NCBI GenBank assembly: GCA_934444765.1
Contig: CAKSDC010000017.1
Coordinates: 1 to 48,500 of the forward strand
DNA from: an uncultured Oscillospiraceae bacterium
Lineage (GTDB): Bacteria > Bacillota > Clostridia > Oscillospirales > Ruminococcaceae
Length of the DNA stretch: 48,500 bases
Reading direction: 5' to 3'
Positions within the stretch are counted from its first letter, which is position 1. Each line of letters begins with the position of its first letter. The notes under the pieces were generated by a model that saw only the letters and a program-made list of their open reading frames with translations, was not told the DNA's origin and did not search any database. Both the position numbers and the translations under genes were made by a program. This document shows positions 1 through 7,800 of the stretch, one piece after another.

Positions 1-170
1 GTAGTAGTAGAGGTTTCCTCTGTAGTGGTTTCGGTAGGAGTTTCTGTAGTAGTAGAGGTTTCCTCTGTAGTGGTTTCGGTAGGAGTTTCTGTAGTAGTAG
101 AGGTTTCCTCTGTAGTAGTTTCAAAAGTGACTTCCGTAGTAGTAGTAACTTCCGTAGTAGTGGTATCTAC
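1..170. repeat. Tandem Thr-rich linker repeats (about 45 bp unit)
   Basis: The blocks AGGTTTCCTCTGTAGT and TCGGTAGGAGTTTCTGTAGT alternate at least twice. Read on the minus strand they give Thr/Glu/Ser-rich linker codons of the SGNH hydrolase. This is coding low-complexity sequence, likely to vary in copy number between strains. Confidence 0.7.
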
Positions 171-1115
171 TGGAGTGCCGTCTTTAACTATCTTGATACT
201 GTCATCAGTAAAAGAGTACGTTCCAGATAGGATTTGATTAGTGATATCGTTACCGTTAGCATCATAGTACGCATGGTTAGAAGTGTTTCCGCTCAAGTAG
301 GTATCCACCATAGTATACCAGTATTCGCCCATCTTTTGATAGCCTATCTCGTTAGGGTGTACGCCGTCGTATAGGTCAGTGGAAGCGTCCACTACGCTAT
401 TGATGTCCGCATACTGAATATGCTTGCCTTGAGCCTGTTCCTTTTGAACTAACTCCTTAATCTTAGCGTTGTAAGAGTCTATGTAGTCGCCTACTAACTT
501 AGTAAACTCTTCCACACTGGAACTATAGTATACGTCGCCATAAGCCCAAAACCAAGTGTATACTTCTTCTACGTCTATATCTGGTATAGAGGTTACGAAT
601 AACATATCGTCGTCATCTTGTAAGTATGTAAGTATGTAGTCTACAAGGTTTTCAAGACGGTCTTCTATACCCTCATTGTAAGCACTTAAGACGTCGTTAG
701 TACCTATTTGAAGTAGTACTATATCGGGACTATAGGTTTCCATAACGTTTCCATTAGTGAGTACTTCGTATATACCAGAACGTGTTTCTGTACCGCTGAT
801 ATCCTGTATAGCGTAGCCACTATAACCACAGTAGTCACCGTCATAAGTGAAACCGTCGGTAGTTTGAGTATCCATACCTTTAGGGCCTACCATATCTATA
901 CTGTAGCCGTCGTCAGATAGTAGCTTGTACATATACTTTCGGTAAGAACCCTGTTCCCAATAGCCGTCGGTTATGGAGTCCCCAACGGATAGTATCTTAA
1001 CTTCCTTTGAAGTGTTAGGTACGTCTTCAGCAGAGGCTAAGTTGCCAATGGCTATAGTACTAACAGCAAAAGAACCCGTTATTATACAAGTTAGTAGTCT
1101 TTTTTTATAGTTCAT
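1..1115 (-). CDS. Secreted SGNH/GDSL hydrolase, possibly CE3-type acetyl esterase, 3' end outside window
   Basis: The gene starts at an ATG at 1115 behind a GAAAGGA ribosome site and runs off the left edge without a stop. The N terminus is a signal peptide (basic start, hydrophobic core, LASA cleavage region near residue 29). SGNH family blocks are readable: GDSITDG at about residue 45, QIGTND at about 137, and DGVHPNEIGY at about 252, which supply the catalytic Ser, Asn and Asp/His. The order and spacing suit carbohydrate esterase family 3-like deacetylases, but the substrate is not determined here. After the catalytic domain comes a Thr/Glu/Val-rich linker built from about 45-bp imperfect repeats (positions 1-130). 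Such linkers usually lead to a dockerin or anchor, which would lie outside the window. Catalytic fold is confident, exact esterase family is not. Confidence 0.85.
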   Translation of the reverse strand, partial: MNYKKRLLTCIITGSFAVSTIAIGNLASAEDVPNTSKEVKILSVGDSITDGYWEQGSYRKYMYKLLSDDGYSIDMVGPKGMDTQTTDGFTYDGDYCGYSGYAIQDISGTETRSGIYEVLTNGNVMETYSPDIVLLQIGTNDVLSAYNEGIEDRLENLVDYILTYLQDDDDMLFVTSIPDIDVEEVYTWFWAYGDVYYSSSVEEFTKLVGDYIDSYNAKIKELVQKEQAQGKHIQYADINSVVDASTDLYDGVHPNEIGYQKMGEYWYTMVDTYLSGNTSNHAYYDANGNDITNQILSGTYSFTDDSIKIVKDGTPVDTTTTEVTTTTEVTFETTTEETSTTTETPTETTTEETSTTTETPTETTTEETSTT

Positions 1116-1156
1116 AATTATAATAGTTCCTTTCAAACGTAAGTAGTGATACTAAC

Positions 1157-1185
1157 ATTATACCATATAACGTGCGTAAAATCAA
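1157..1185 (-). promoter_or_regulatory. Promoter of the SGNH hydrolase gene
   Basis: On the minus strand TTGATT (1185-1180) and TATAAT (1162-1157) are separated by 17 bp, about 42 bp before the start codon at 1115. This is a near-consensus vegetative sigma factor promoter. Confidence 0.7.
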
Positions 1186-1209
1186 TAGTCTACGTGAATT
1201 ATGTCGCAC

Positions 1210-1239
1210 TTGACAACCTGTACACGTTAGCTATATAAT
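1210..1239 (+). promoter_or_regulatory. Promoter of the terD-AIM24-dockerin gene set
   Basis: TTGACA at 1210-1215 and TATAAT at 1234-1239 are separated by 18 bp, 37 bp upstream of the GTG start at 1277. It is divergent from the promoter at 1157-1185, with the two -35 boxes only 24 bp apart. Confidence 0.75.
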
Positions 1240-1276
1240 ATAGTTAATATCTATAACTATAAGGGAGGCTCTAAAC

Positions 1277-2269
1277 GTGCAACTAAACATTCCTATGATA
1301 CTAAAACAGGGGCTTAACTTGAACCGTATAAGTGCTAACGGATTTAACGTACAAACACGTCAGGCTTTAGACCTACTAAACGGACTAAACGGCTACCAAA
1401 ACTACCACTCAGGATATACCCAATCACCACCACAGAATAACTATAGCAACTACTCATATAACCAAAACTACAATTCAGGATATACACAACCACCACCACC
1501 ACAGAATAACTATAGTAACTACTCATACAACCAAAACTACAATTCAGGATATACACAACCAACACCACCACAGAATAACTACAATAACTACTCACATAAT
1601 CAAAACTACAACTCAGGATATACCCAATCACCACCACAGAATAACTATAGTAATAACTCATACAACCAAAACTACACTCACACTCAAAGACCTAAAGCTA
1701 CTGGCGTAGTACTCAAAAAAGGACAGAAGCAGTCACTCTCTACACTCTCACCCAACCTCACACGTTTAAGAGTGGGTCTCGGTTGGGACGCTATCGGTGG
1801 CTACGACTTGGACGCAGAAGTGTTCATGCTCGGCAGTAACGAAAAGGTTCTGGGCGATAGCTGGTTCGTGTTCTATGGTCAGACTACCAGTCCAGACGGT
1901 GCTATAGTCCACCACGGCGACAATATCAACGGTTCTGCTATGGGCGACGACGAAATAATAGATATCCAACTCGACAGGCTAAACCCTAACGTTAAAAAGT
2001 TAGTGTTCGTAGTAACCATAAACGAGGCTAAACGGTATGGCTACAACTTTAGCAAGGTCAGTAACGCATATATCAGAGTGTTAGACCAAGCCTCTAACAG
2101 GGAACTTATCAGGTTCAACCTTTCGGAATACTATGCGAACGTAACCTCTATGGTAGTAGGTGAAGTGTATCTATACCGTGGCGAATGGAAGTTCAACCCA
2201 GTGGGTGACGGCACGGCAGACGACCTATACGGACTATGCTATCGCTACGGTGTAGACGTAGCAGATTAG
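1277..2269 (+). CDS. TerD-family protein with N-terminal Pro/Gln/Asn/Tyr repeat region
   Basis: A GTG start at 1277 is chosen because GGGAGG lies 8 bases upstream. Residues 1-44 are unassigned. Residues 45-133 are four copies of a 22-23 residue repeat of the type SGYTQPPPQNNYSNYSYNQNYN, a disordered low-complexity tail. Residues about 138-330 are a TerD domain: the family signature LGWDAIGGYDLDAEVFML is followed by the Asp-rich loops HHGDN and GDDEIIDIQLD typical of its calcium-binding fold. TerD proteins belong to the tellurite-resistance/stress module, are thought to bind Ca2+ at membranes, and often sit beside AIM24 proteins, as here. No TerB, TerC or TerZ partner is seen in the window. 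The repeat tail is unusual for the family and could drive self-association (inference). Confidence 0.88.
   Translation: MQLNIPMILKQGLNLNRISANGFNVQTRQALDLLNGLNGYQNYHSGYTQSPPQNNYSNYSYNQNYNSGYTQPPPPQNNYSNYSYNQNYNSGYTQPTPPQNNYNNYSHNQNYNSGYTQSPPQNNYSNNSYNQNYTHTQRPKATGVVLKKGQKQSLSTLSPNLTRLRVGLGWDAIGGYDLDAEVFMLGSNEKVLGDSWFVFYGQTTSPDGAIVHHGDNINGSAMGDDEIIDIQLDRLNPNVKKLVFVVTINEAKRYGYNFSKVSNAYIRVLDQASNRELIRFNLSEYYANVTSMVVGEVYLYRGEWKFNPVGDGTADDLYGLCYRYGVDVAD
1409..1675 (+). repeat. Four tandem 66-69 bp coding repeats in the TerD-family gene
   Basis: The repeats encode residues 45-66, 67-89, 90-112 and 113-133, each beginning SGYTQ and containing QNNY and NQNY. Small differences (PPP, PTP or SPP; YNNYSH in the third copy) show that the copies have diverged. 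Confidence 0.85.
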
Positions 2270-2303
2270 CTATTATACAACACTTGAAAGGATTTGATAT
2301 CTT

Positions 2304-2978
2304 ATGATGCAGTTTGAAACTTGCAACGAACTCTGTCTAAGGGTAACTTGTGACGGTCAAGGCACTATATTCTCTAAGGCTGGTTCTTGGATAGGCGGTC
2401 AGGGTAGCTATAACTTTGAAAAGGTACTGTTAGGACCACAAGGCAATCCGTTACAGGCACTATTCGGACAGATTGGACGTAGACTTACAGGAGAAAACAT
2501 TCCACTAATGAAGACTATCTCACACGGACAGACTGTCACCTACTATGCACACAAGCAACGCCACGTAACGGTTATAAACCTTCCAGTAGGGCAGTCTATC
2601 AAGGTGGAGTCGGAAGACCTGTTGGCATTTAACGACGCTTGCAGATACGGGCTTAAACCTATAGGTATAGGAGTAATCTCTCAAAAGGGAATATTTACCT
2701 CCGAACTTACTGGACAGTATCAAGGGGCTCAAGTAGCTATACTGACTTCCGGAAACCCTATAGTATTAGAAACGCCTTGTATGTGTGACCCTGACGCTAT
2801 GGTGGCTTTTACGGGTTCAGACCCTCAATTTAAGACCGACCTATCGTTTAAAAACTTAATCGGTCAAGCCTCTGGGGAGTCGTATATGCTCAACTATACT
2901 CAACCCAATGGATTGGTTATCATTCAACCTGACGAACGTATCAGTGGTTTGGATATCGGCATAGATAACCACTATTAA
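2304..2978 (+). CDS. AIM24 / TIGR00266-type family protein
   Basis: The 224-aa product has the AIM24-family layout: an N-terminal strand region with the motif FSKAGSWIGGQG, a Gly-rich middle (LLGPQGNPLQALFGQ), and the repeated beta-prism-like segments ending ASGESYMLNYTQPNGLVIIQP. Members are cytosolic beta-rich proteins of unsettled biochemistry that often neighbour TerD in stress or membrane-surveillance gene sets. It starts 34 bases after the TerD-family stop and is probably co-transcribed with it. Two ATGs are adjacent (2304 and 2307); GAAAGGA lies 12 bases upstream of the first. There is no signal peptide. Confidence 0.8.
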   Translation: MMQFETCNELCLRVTCDGQGTIFSKAGSWIGGQGSYNFEKVLLGPQGNPLQALFGQIGRRLTGENIPLMKTISHGQTVTYYAHKQRHVTVINLPVGQSIKVESEDLLAFNDACRYGLKPIGIGVISQKGIFTSELTGQYQGAQVAILTSGNPIVLETPCMCDPDAMVAFTGSDPQFKTDLSFKNLIGQASGESYMLNYTQPNGLVIIQPDERISGLDIGIDNHY

Positions 2979-2999
2979 TCGAAAGGAGACTATTTCCAT

Positions 3000-4184
3000 A
3001 TGAAGTACACCTACTATGCTATAGCTACTTCCATAGTATTGGGAATGTTATCTACACTCAACACTACTACGTGTACGGCGGAAACTTCCACTACCTACGT
3101 TACTACTAATACTCTACTACAGACTAAACGCTACATACTCGGTGAAGAGGCTACCCCTTATGACGCTAACCACGACGGATATATTAACGTTCTCGACTTA
3201 GTGACTATCAAACAGATACTCCTTAAAGGTTCTACACAGAGTAGTTCCACTCTACGAACCGTTAAAGTTTCCACCTCGGAAGAACTCATGGACGCTCTAA
3301 CCGATGCCATGGCTGGCGACGAAATAGTATTGACTTCTGAACTATACGCAAGAGATAGTAGCAGTCCTAATCCAAAAGGTGCTATATTCTACTCCAATGC
3401 CGAAGGCACTAAAGAACACCCTATCACTATACGCAGTGAAAACCCCGACAGTATGGCTACTCTTAGTGGTTACAGTACCTCTACGGGTGCAGTACTATAC
3501 ATCACAGGAGACTATTGGAACGTACAAGACTTAAAAGTCACCAACTCCCAAAAGGGTATACTCTTAGACCACTCTAACTATAGTAACGTCACAGGTTGTG
3601 AAGTGTACAATATCGGTTCGGAAGGTATCCACCTAAGAGATAGCAGTTCCTACTGTACCGTCAGCAGTTGCAACGTCCACGATACGGGAGTAGTCTCTCC
3701 ACCATATGGTGAAGCTATCTATATCGGTACGTACCACGAAGACACTGGCTATGGGTTCGACTGTAACTACAACACTATCTCTAAATGCACTTTAGGTCCT
3801 AACGTATCCGCTGAACACGTGGACATCAAAGAACAGACCGTCGGTACTATCGTAGAGTACTGCACGTTCTATGGTGAAGGTATGTCTGGCGAAAACTATG
3901 CCGATAGCTTTGTGGACGCTCAGGGTAACGACAGTATCATACGCTACAACACGGGCTACAGACTACAGAACCCTAACGTCACTTCTGCTTTTCAATACCA
4001 CGTGCTAATAGACGGTTGGGGACAGAATAACCAGTTCTACGGCAATAGCCTCTATCTTGACGACAGTTCTATATATATCCTCGACGGTTGGGACGCTACT
4101 AACTACTGTTACGATAACACCCTTATGAACTCTACAGGTAACGTATGCCACGGCGACTATATAGACCACTCCCCTGAAGAGTAG
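3000..4184 (+). CDS. Secreted dockerin protein with right-handed beta-helix domain
   Basis: The ATG at 3000 follows AAGGAG. Residues 1-27 are a signal peptide. Residues 55-76 (DANHDGYINVLDLVTIKQILL) match one Ca2+-binding half of a type I dockerin; the first half is degenerate or absent, with only an alpha-helix-like stretch (TLLQTKRYILGE) before it. From about residue 85 to the end the protein shows parallel beta-helix repeats (VTNSQKGILLDHSN, VTGCEVYNIGSEG, VSSCNVHDTG), as in polysaccharide lyases and other carbohydrate-active beta-helix proteins. It sits 21 bases after the AIM24-family gene, probably in the same transcript. The dockerin points to assembly onto a scaffoldin outside the cell. 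Enzyme activity is inferred from fold only; catalytic residues could not be assigned. Confidence 0.8.
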   Translation: MKYTYYAIATSIVLGMLSTLNTTTCTAETSTTYVTTNTLLQTKRYILGEEATPYDANHDGYINVLDLVTIKQILLKGSTQSSSTLRTVKVSTSEELMDALTDAMAGDEIVLTSELYARDSSSPNPKGAIFYSNAEGTKEHPITIRSENPDSMATLSGYSTSTGAVLYITGDYWNVQDLKVTNSQKGILLDHSNYSNVTGCEVYNIGSEGIHLRDSSSYCTVSSCNVHDTGVVSPPYGEAIYIGTYHEDTGYGFDCNYNTISKCTLGPNVSAEHVDIKEQTVGTIVEYCTFYGEGMSGENYADSFVDAQGNDSIIRYNTGYRLQNPNVTSAFQYHVLIDGWGQNNQFYGNSLYLDDSSIYILDGWDATNYCYDNTLMNSTGNVCHGDYIDHSPEE

Positions 4185-4234
4185 TCCTAAACTCTATCTG
4201 TGCTTTAATATTATTTTAACTAAATACAGCAAAT

Positions 4235-4264
4235 AGTCCCTTGCAATATAGCAAGGGACTTTTG
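4235..4264. terminator. Bidirectional terminator between convergent dockerin genes
   Basis: The perfect 10-bp stem AGTCCCTTGC / GCAAGGGACT (4235-4244 and 4251-4260, 6-base loop) is followed by TTTT and preceded by AAAT. It lies between convergent genes ending at 4184 and 4277. Confidence 0.85.
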
Positions 4265-4276
4265 ATACGTCTATTC

Positions 4277-6325
4277 TTAATATGAGATTACAGTAGTCTC
4301 TTGTGGTTCTGTTACTGGACTTACAGAAATATTAGTAGCTACATAAGTATGAGTAGCCTTGTCATAGTGGTAAGTAATATTCCAGCAATACTCTACATTC
4401 GTATATTTGCCGTCGGTAGTAAACACTTCACGATAACAACTATAGTATTGAACCAGTTCGTCAGCACTACTTACTAAGCCACTATAGGTAGTATCTTCAT
4501 TAGTGAGTATCTCTATAGTCTTGCCATTTTCGGTGTATACTTGCATAGAAGAACCGTTATTATTCATGGAAGAAAAACCGTTTAAAGCGTCCATATCCTC
4601 TAATGTGATAGTCTTTACTCTATCTTGACCGTCTTCAGCAGTGGTAGTGTTGGTTAATAGAGTGTAGTCTATCGTACCTAACATAGCCTTTTTGAGTAGT
4701 ATCAAGTCGGCAGTGGTAACTTCACCGTCACAGTTTACGTCGCCTACTACGTGTTCATAGCCAAGGCTATCTAAAGCGATTATACCTAACAGTTGCTTCT
4801 TAAGTAGTAGCATATCTAAGGTGGAAAGTTTTCCGTCGCAGTTTACGTCGCCGTTTAGTATGGTCTTATTGTCCTCTTCGGAACTTTCACCGATAGTAAC
4901 TTTGATATCGTCTACTACTGGAATAGCGTATTGTAAATGGTGGTTAATCTGAGCTAATTCGGTAGACATCCAACCACAGTCTGTACAGATAGCCTTCTGT
5001 ATACCGTCGGCAGACTTTAGGTCTTTAACTATGGCTACTAAGTCTGTGTAACTACCTGTACTGTCGGAGTCGTCACTATCTGTATGTTTAGAGTATACTA
5101 TGGTATACTCTCTATCGCCATTGCTACTGATACTATCGTAACTGCCGAGTATATCCTTATACTTAGTGGTAAACTCTTCTTCGGACATACCTTCGGTAGT
5201 AGTTACTGAAAGTGTTGCGTTAGGGTAGACGCTGTAAATATTAGCAGTGTCAAAGCCAGCATAACCTCCAAAGTAACAGTTATTGGATATTCCCTTAGCC
5301 ATAATAGACTGTCCTAAACCGTATACGTACTCTCGGAAGTCTTTGTCGGATAGTACTTTACCGTCGTTATATAGGTGGATATAGTATTCAATCTCACCAG
5401 TAACACTATCGGTATCCAGTTTAGAAAGTTTTAGGTCAATCTCATCGCCTGAAAGTCTAAATAGATACTGTCGTTGTTGCTTAGTTAGAACGTCGTTAAG
5501 AGTTAGTCTACTATTAGTACTCTTAAAGAGTATGCAAGGAGTAGCACCGTATCCAAAACTTGCTAATTTGCCATCGTCTTTATAGTATAGGCAGTAGTTA
5601 TCACTCTCTTTGAAGAATACGTTATCGTCGGAAACGTCTATATGGTTGTAGTCCACATACTTTTTAGAGTATATCTGTTCCATCTGCTCTATATAAGAGG
5701 CTAAGTCTGTAACCTTATTAGGCATTTGGCTTGGTAGGTATTGGTCTGGTAGAAACATATCGACTACTAACCATTCACCGCCACAGAAACCGTATCCAAT
5801 GTATTCGTTAGTCTTAGCGTTGTAGTAGTATACTAAGTCGTTCCTCCAAACGTTTCCAACGTCATCTTGTGGGTAGTCGATACCGTTAAGGTCGAGTAGT
5901 TCTTTAACGGGGTCGTTGCTATAGCCTATGGTAGTAGCATCACTGTCATAGTATACGTCATTCTGGAACACTTTAAGGTTTGTGAGTGTATCAAGTTCTA
6001 AACTATCTACAGGTTGTATACCGTCGGTAGTATCGTCTATATAGTAGTATGTAAGATATGCATACTTACTATAGCCGTCACCAGAACTTAACAGTACCAT
6101 TTTAGAAGTGTCAACGGTAGTATCGTCATCATATACTAACTTGACCTGTGCGACTGCTATTCCAGTAGCCCCAGTTATCGACTTTTTAGAATAACTATCG
6201 GCATAGCTGTAACTCTCGCCCAATTGTACGTCGTTAGCACTAATGTTTAAAGTTGGTATAGCAGTAATACTGCATAGTGTAGATATAGCTAATATAGTAG
6301 CTATGGTACGTTTGAAGTTTTTCAT
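4277..6325 (-). CDS. Large secreted dockerin protein of unknown enzymatic role
   Basis: The ATG at 6325 follows AAAGGAGG. Residues 1-30 are a signal peptide (KRTIATILAISTLCSITAIP). Residues about 31-480 form one or more beta-rich domains I do not recognise. Residues about 490-556 carry two full type I dockerin halves, GDVNCDGKLSTLDMLLLKKQ and GDVNCDGEVTTADLILLKKA. Unusually, the dockerin is internal: a further 125 residues with a Tyr-rich domain (TYSGLVSSADELVQYYSCY) follow it. The gene lies 33 bases downstream of another dockerin gene (start 7579) and is probably co-transcribed. Export and scaffoldin binding are well supported; the catalytic or binding function is not known. Confidence 0.8.
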   Translation of the reverse strand: MKNFKRTIATILAISTLCSITAIPTLNISANDVQLGESYSYADSYSKKSITGATGIAVAQVKLVYDDDTTVDTSKMVLLSSGDGYSKYAYLTYYYIDDTTDGIQPVDSLELDTLTNLKVFQNDVYYDSDATTIGYSNDPVKELLDLNGIDYPQDDVGNVWRNDLVYYYNAKTNEYIGYGFCGGEWLVVDMFLPDQYLPSQMPNKVTDLASYIEQMEQIYSKKYVDYNHIDVSDDNVFFKESDNYCLYYKDDGKLASFGYGATPCILFKSTNSRLTLNDVLTKQQRQYLFRLSGDEIDLKLSKLDTDSVTGEIEYYIHLYNDGKVLSDKDFREYVYGLGQSIMAKGISNNCYFGGYAGFDTANIYSVYPNATLSVTTTEGMSEEEFTTKYKDILGSYDSISSNGDREYTIVYSKHTDSDDSDSTGSYTDLVAIVKDLKSADGIQKAICTDCGWMSTELAQINHHLQYAIPVVDDIKVTIGESSEEDNKTILNGDVNCDGKLSTLDMLLLKKQLLGIIALDSLGYEHVVGDVNCDGEVTTADLILLKKAMLGTIDYTLLTNTTTAEDGQDRVKTITLEDMDALNGFSSMNNNGSSMQVYTENGKTIEILTNEDTTYSGLVSSADELVQYYSCYREVFTTDGKYTNVEYCWNITYHYDKATHTYVATNISVSPVTEPQETTVISY

Positions 6326-6358
6326 ATATAGTCCTCCTTTTTAATATCGTATATATAC

Positions 6359-7579
6359 TTAGGATATACCTAATAACATCTTTTTAAGTAGTAGTAAGTC
6401 GGCGGTAGTGACTTTTCCGTCGCCGTTTACGTCCCCACGAACCGTAGGAGTATCTCCACTATCTCCCACAGTATCAGTATTACTGATTACTTGAATATTA
6501 GCAGTATTCCACCAACTTTCGTCGATAGCGTCGCCTACGTTGGTAGCTATTATAGCATCGCCTACTTTGGCTTGTACCTTTACAGTGTATGTGATACCGT
6601 AACCAGTATCTATTACTACACCGTCTTTGGTGACTTCCGTTACTGTACCACTCAACGTTACCTTATAAGAAGGTTCTACGCATACTTTATATGGATTAGT
6701 GTACCAATCCTGAGTAGTAGTGTTATGACCGTATATACTCACTCTATTGTCTAACGATAGGTCCGCCATAACGTTTACGTATTCGGCATCTATTGGATAC
6801 GTTACTGTTCCACCCTCATTGAGTGTTACTGTAAAGTCACTATCAGTAATATCGCTGACGTATCCAAACGTGTCACTTACTACGGTATCAGGCTTTACTA
6901 TTTCGTCACGAGTTACCCATGTATGAGTACTATAACTATAGTACTCTGTTAGATAGTAGGTGTTACAGTCCAATAACACCTTGTAGTTATCGGAAGTAAT
7001 CTGTACAGCGTTAGAGGTATCCCCTGTATACTCTACCAGTCTACTATCTTCAAGAGTGTACGCTTTGGAGTACTCCCCGTCTTGAACCTGTACTACTGCA
7101 CCGTCTTGTAGATAGTGGTCACCATAACAAGAGTGGTCTGTAACGTCGTAGGTAATCTTTACAATTAGAGAGTTTAATAGTACACCGTCGGTTTTATCAC
7201 TATCGTTTATACCAACGACGTACACAGCGTGAATGTCAAAGTCGTCTTGAAGTTTGCCATATATTCCATACTCTTCTTCTATACTCTCTTTAGAGACTTC
7301 CTTTGTATCGTATCGATATTCAACCTTTTGAGTGACTAAAGTAGTAGCACTACTTTCATACGTCTTAGTAAAGTTTAAGTCTGGAACGTCTTCCATACTG
7401 TACTCATAGCCGATAGGTACGGTAACGGATATAGACCTATCTTTTCCAGAGTATACACTAATAGAAGAAAGTTCAGGTTCACTCCATTCGAGTGCGTTCG
7501 CCTGAATACTATTGACCCCCACTATTGCGTAAGCGGACAGTATTCCACTACACGCTATAGAAAATATTCTACTATTCAT
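6359..7579 (-). CDS. Secreted protein with C-terminal single dockerin repeat
   Basis: An upstream GTG at 7600 is in frame, but the ATG at 7579 is preferred because CAGCAGGA lies just before it and the product then starts with a classic signal peptide (MNSRIFSIACSGILSAYAIV, cleavage near ANALE). The body of about 355 residues is beta-rich and unassigned. The last 26 residues, ending GDVNGDGKVTTADLLLLKKM plus LLGIS, are one dockerin half only; a normal dockerin has two. It is the first gene of a two-gene set with the dockerin gene ending at 4277. A TnpB element sits directly against its ribosome site and has probably separated it from its original promoter. Confidence 0.78.
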   Translation of the reverse strand: MNSRIFSIACSGILSAYAIVGVNSIQANALEWSEPELSSISVYSGKDRSISVTVPIGYEYSMEDVPDLNFTKTYESSATTLVTQKVEYRYDTKEVSKESIEEEYGIYGKLQDDFDIHAVYVVGINDSDKTDGVLLNSLIVKITYDVTDHSCYGDHYLQDGAVVQVQDGEYSKAYTLEDSRLVEYTGDTSNAVQITSDNYKVLLDCNTYYLTEYYSYSTHTWVTRDEIVKPDTVVSDTFGYVSDITDSDFTVTLNEGGTVTYPIDAEYVNVMADLSLDNRVSIYGHNTTTQDWYTNPYKVCVEPSYKVTLSGTVTEVTKDGVVIDTGYGITYTVKVQAKVGDAIIATNVGDAIDESWWNTANIQVISNTDTVGDSGDTPTVRGDVNGDGKVTTADLLLLKKMLLGIS

Positions 7580-7587
7580 TTTTTTTA

Positions 7588-7643
7588 TTCCTGCTGCCAC
7601 TCAAAATATGGACAAATATATCCATATCGAGAAAGTTCCTGCT
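7588..7643. repeat. TnpB element right-end hairpin with flanking 8-bp direct repeat
   Basis: CTC-N3-ATATGGA / TCCATAT-N-GAG (7600-7631) forms a hairpin with an 8-base loop, just downstream of tnpB on its coding strand. TTCCTGCT occurs on both sides, at 7588-7595 and 7636-7643. Subterminal hairpins next to an AGCAGGAA-type string are typical right ends of IS200/IS605 elements, and this region would also form the 3' part of the guide RNA. Confidence 0.6.
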
Positions 7644-7800
7644 TCAACCTATATGCTTTTGTCCTAAGACTACTCACAAGTTCTTGTATAGTCCACAGGC
7701 GTAAATTCCGATGCAGCCCACCGTACACACTTACCATAGCTTGACTATGCTATCTTGTAAGTTAAACAGTCTTTCAAGTTAAGACTTGCATTGAAATCTC
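7600..7800 (-). ncRNA. Candidate TnpB guide RNA (omega RNA) region
   Basis: TnpB families use an RNA transcribed from the 3' end of tnpB through the right end, with the guide taken from the flanking DNA. Here the tnpB 3' end and the 145 bases after its stop are compact and end in a hairpin (7631-7600 on this strand). The guide would start at about 7599 and run into the ribosome site of the dockerin gene that starts at 7579. The location follows family rules; the exact ends are not visible. Confidence 0.45.

Noticed and set aside
1344..1661. Open frame on the minus strand across the TerD repeats
   Set aside because: It is the shadow of the repeat-coding strand: Tyr/Ser/Val low complexity, no ribosome site, and the opposite frame has a full domain.
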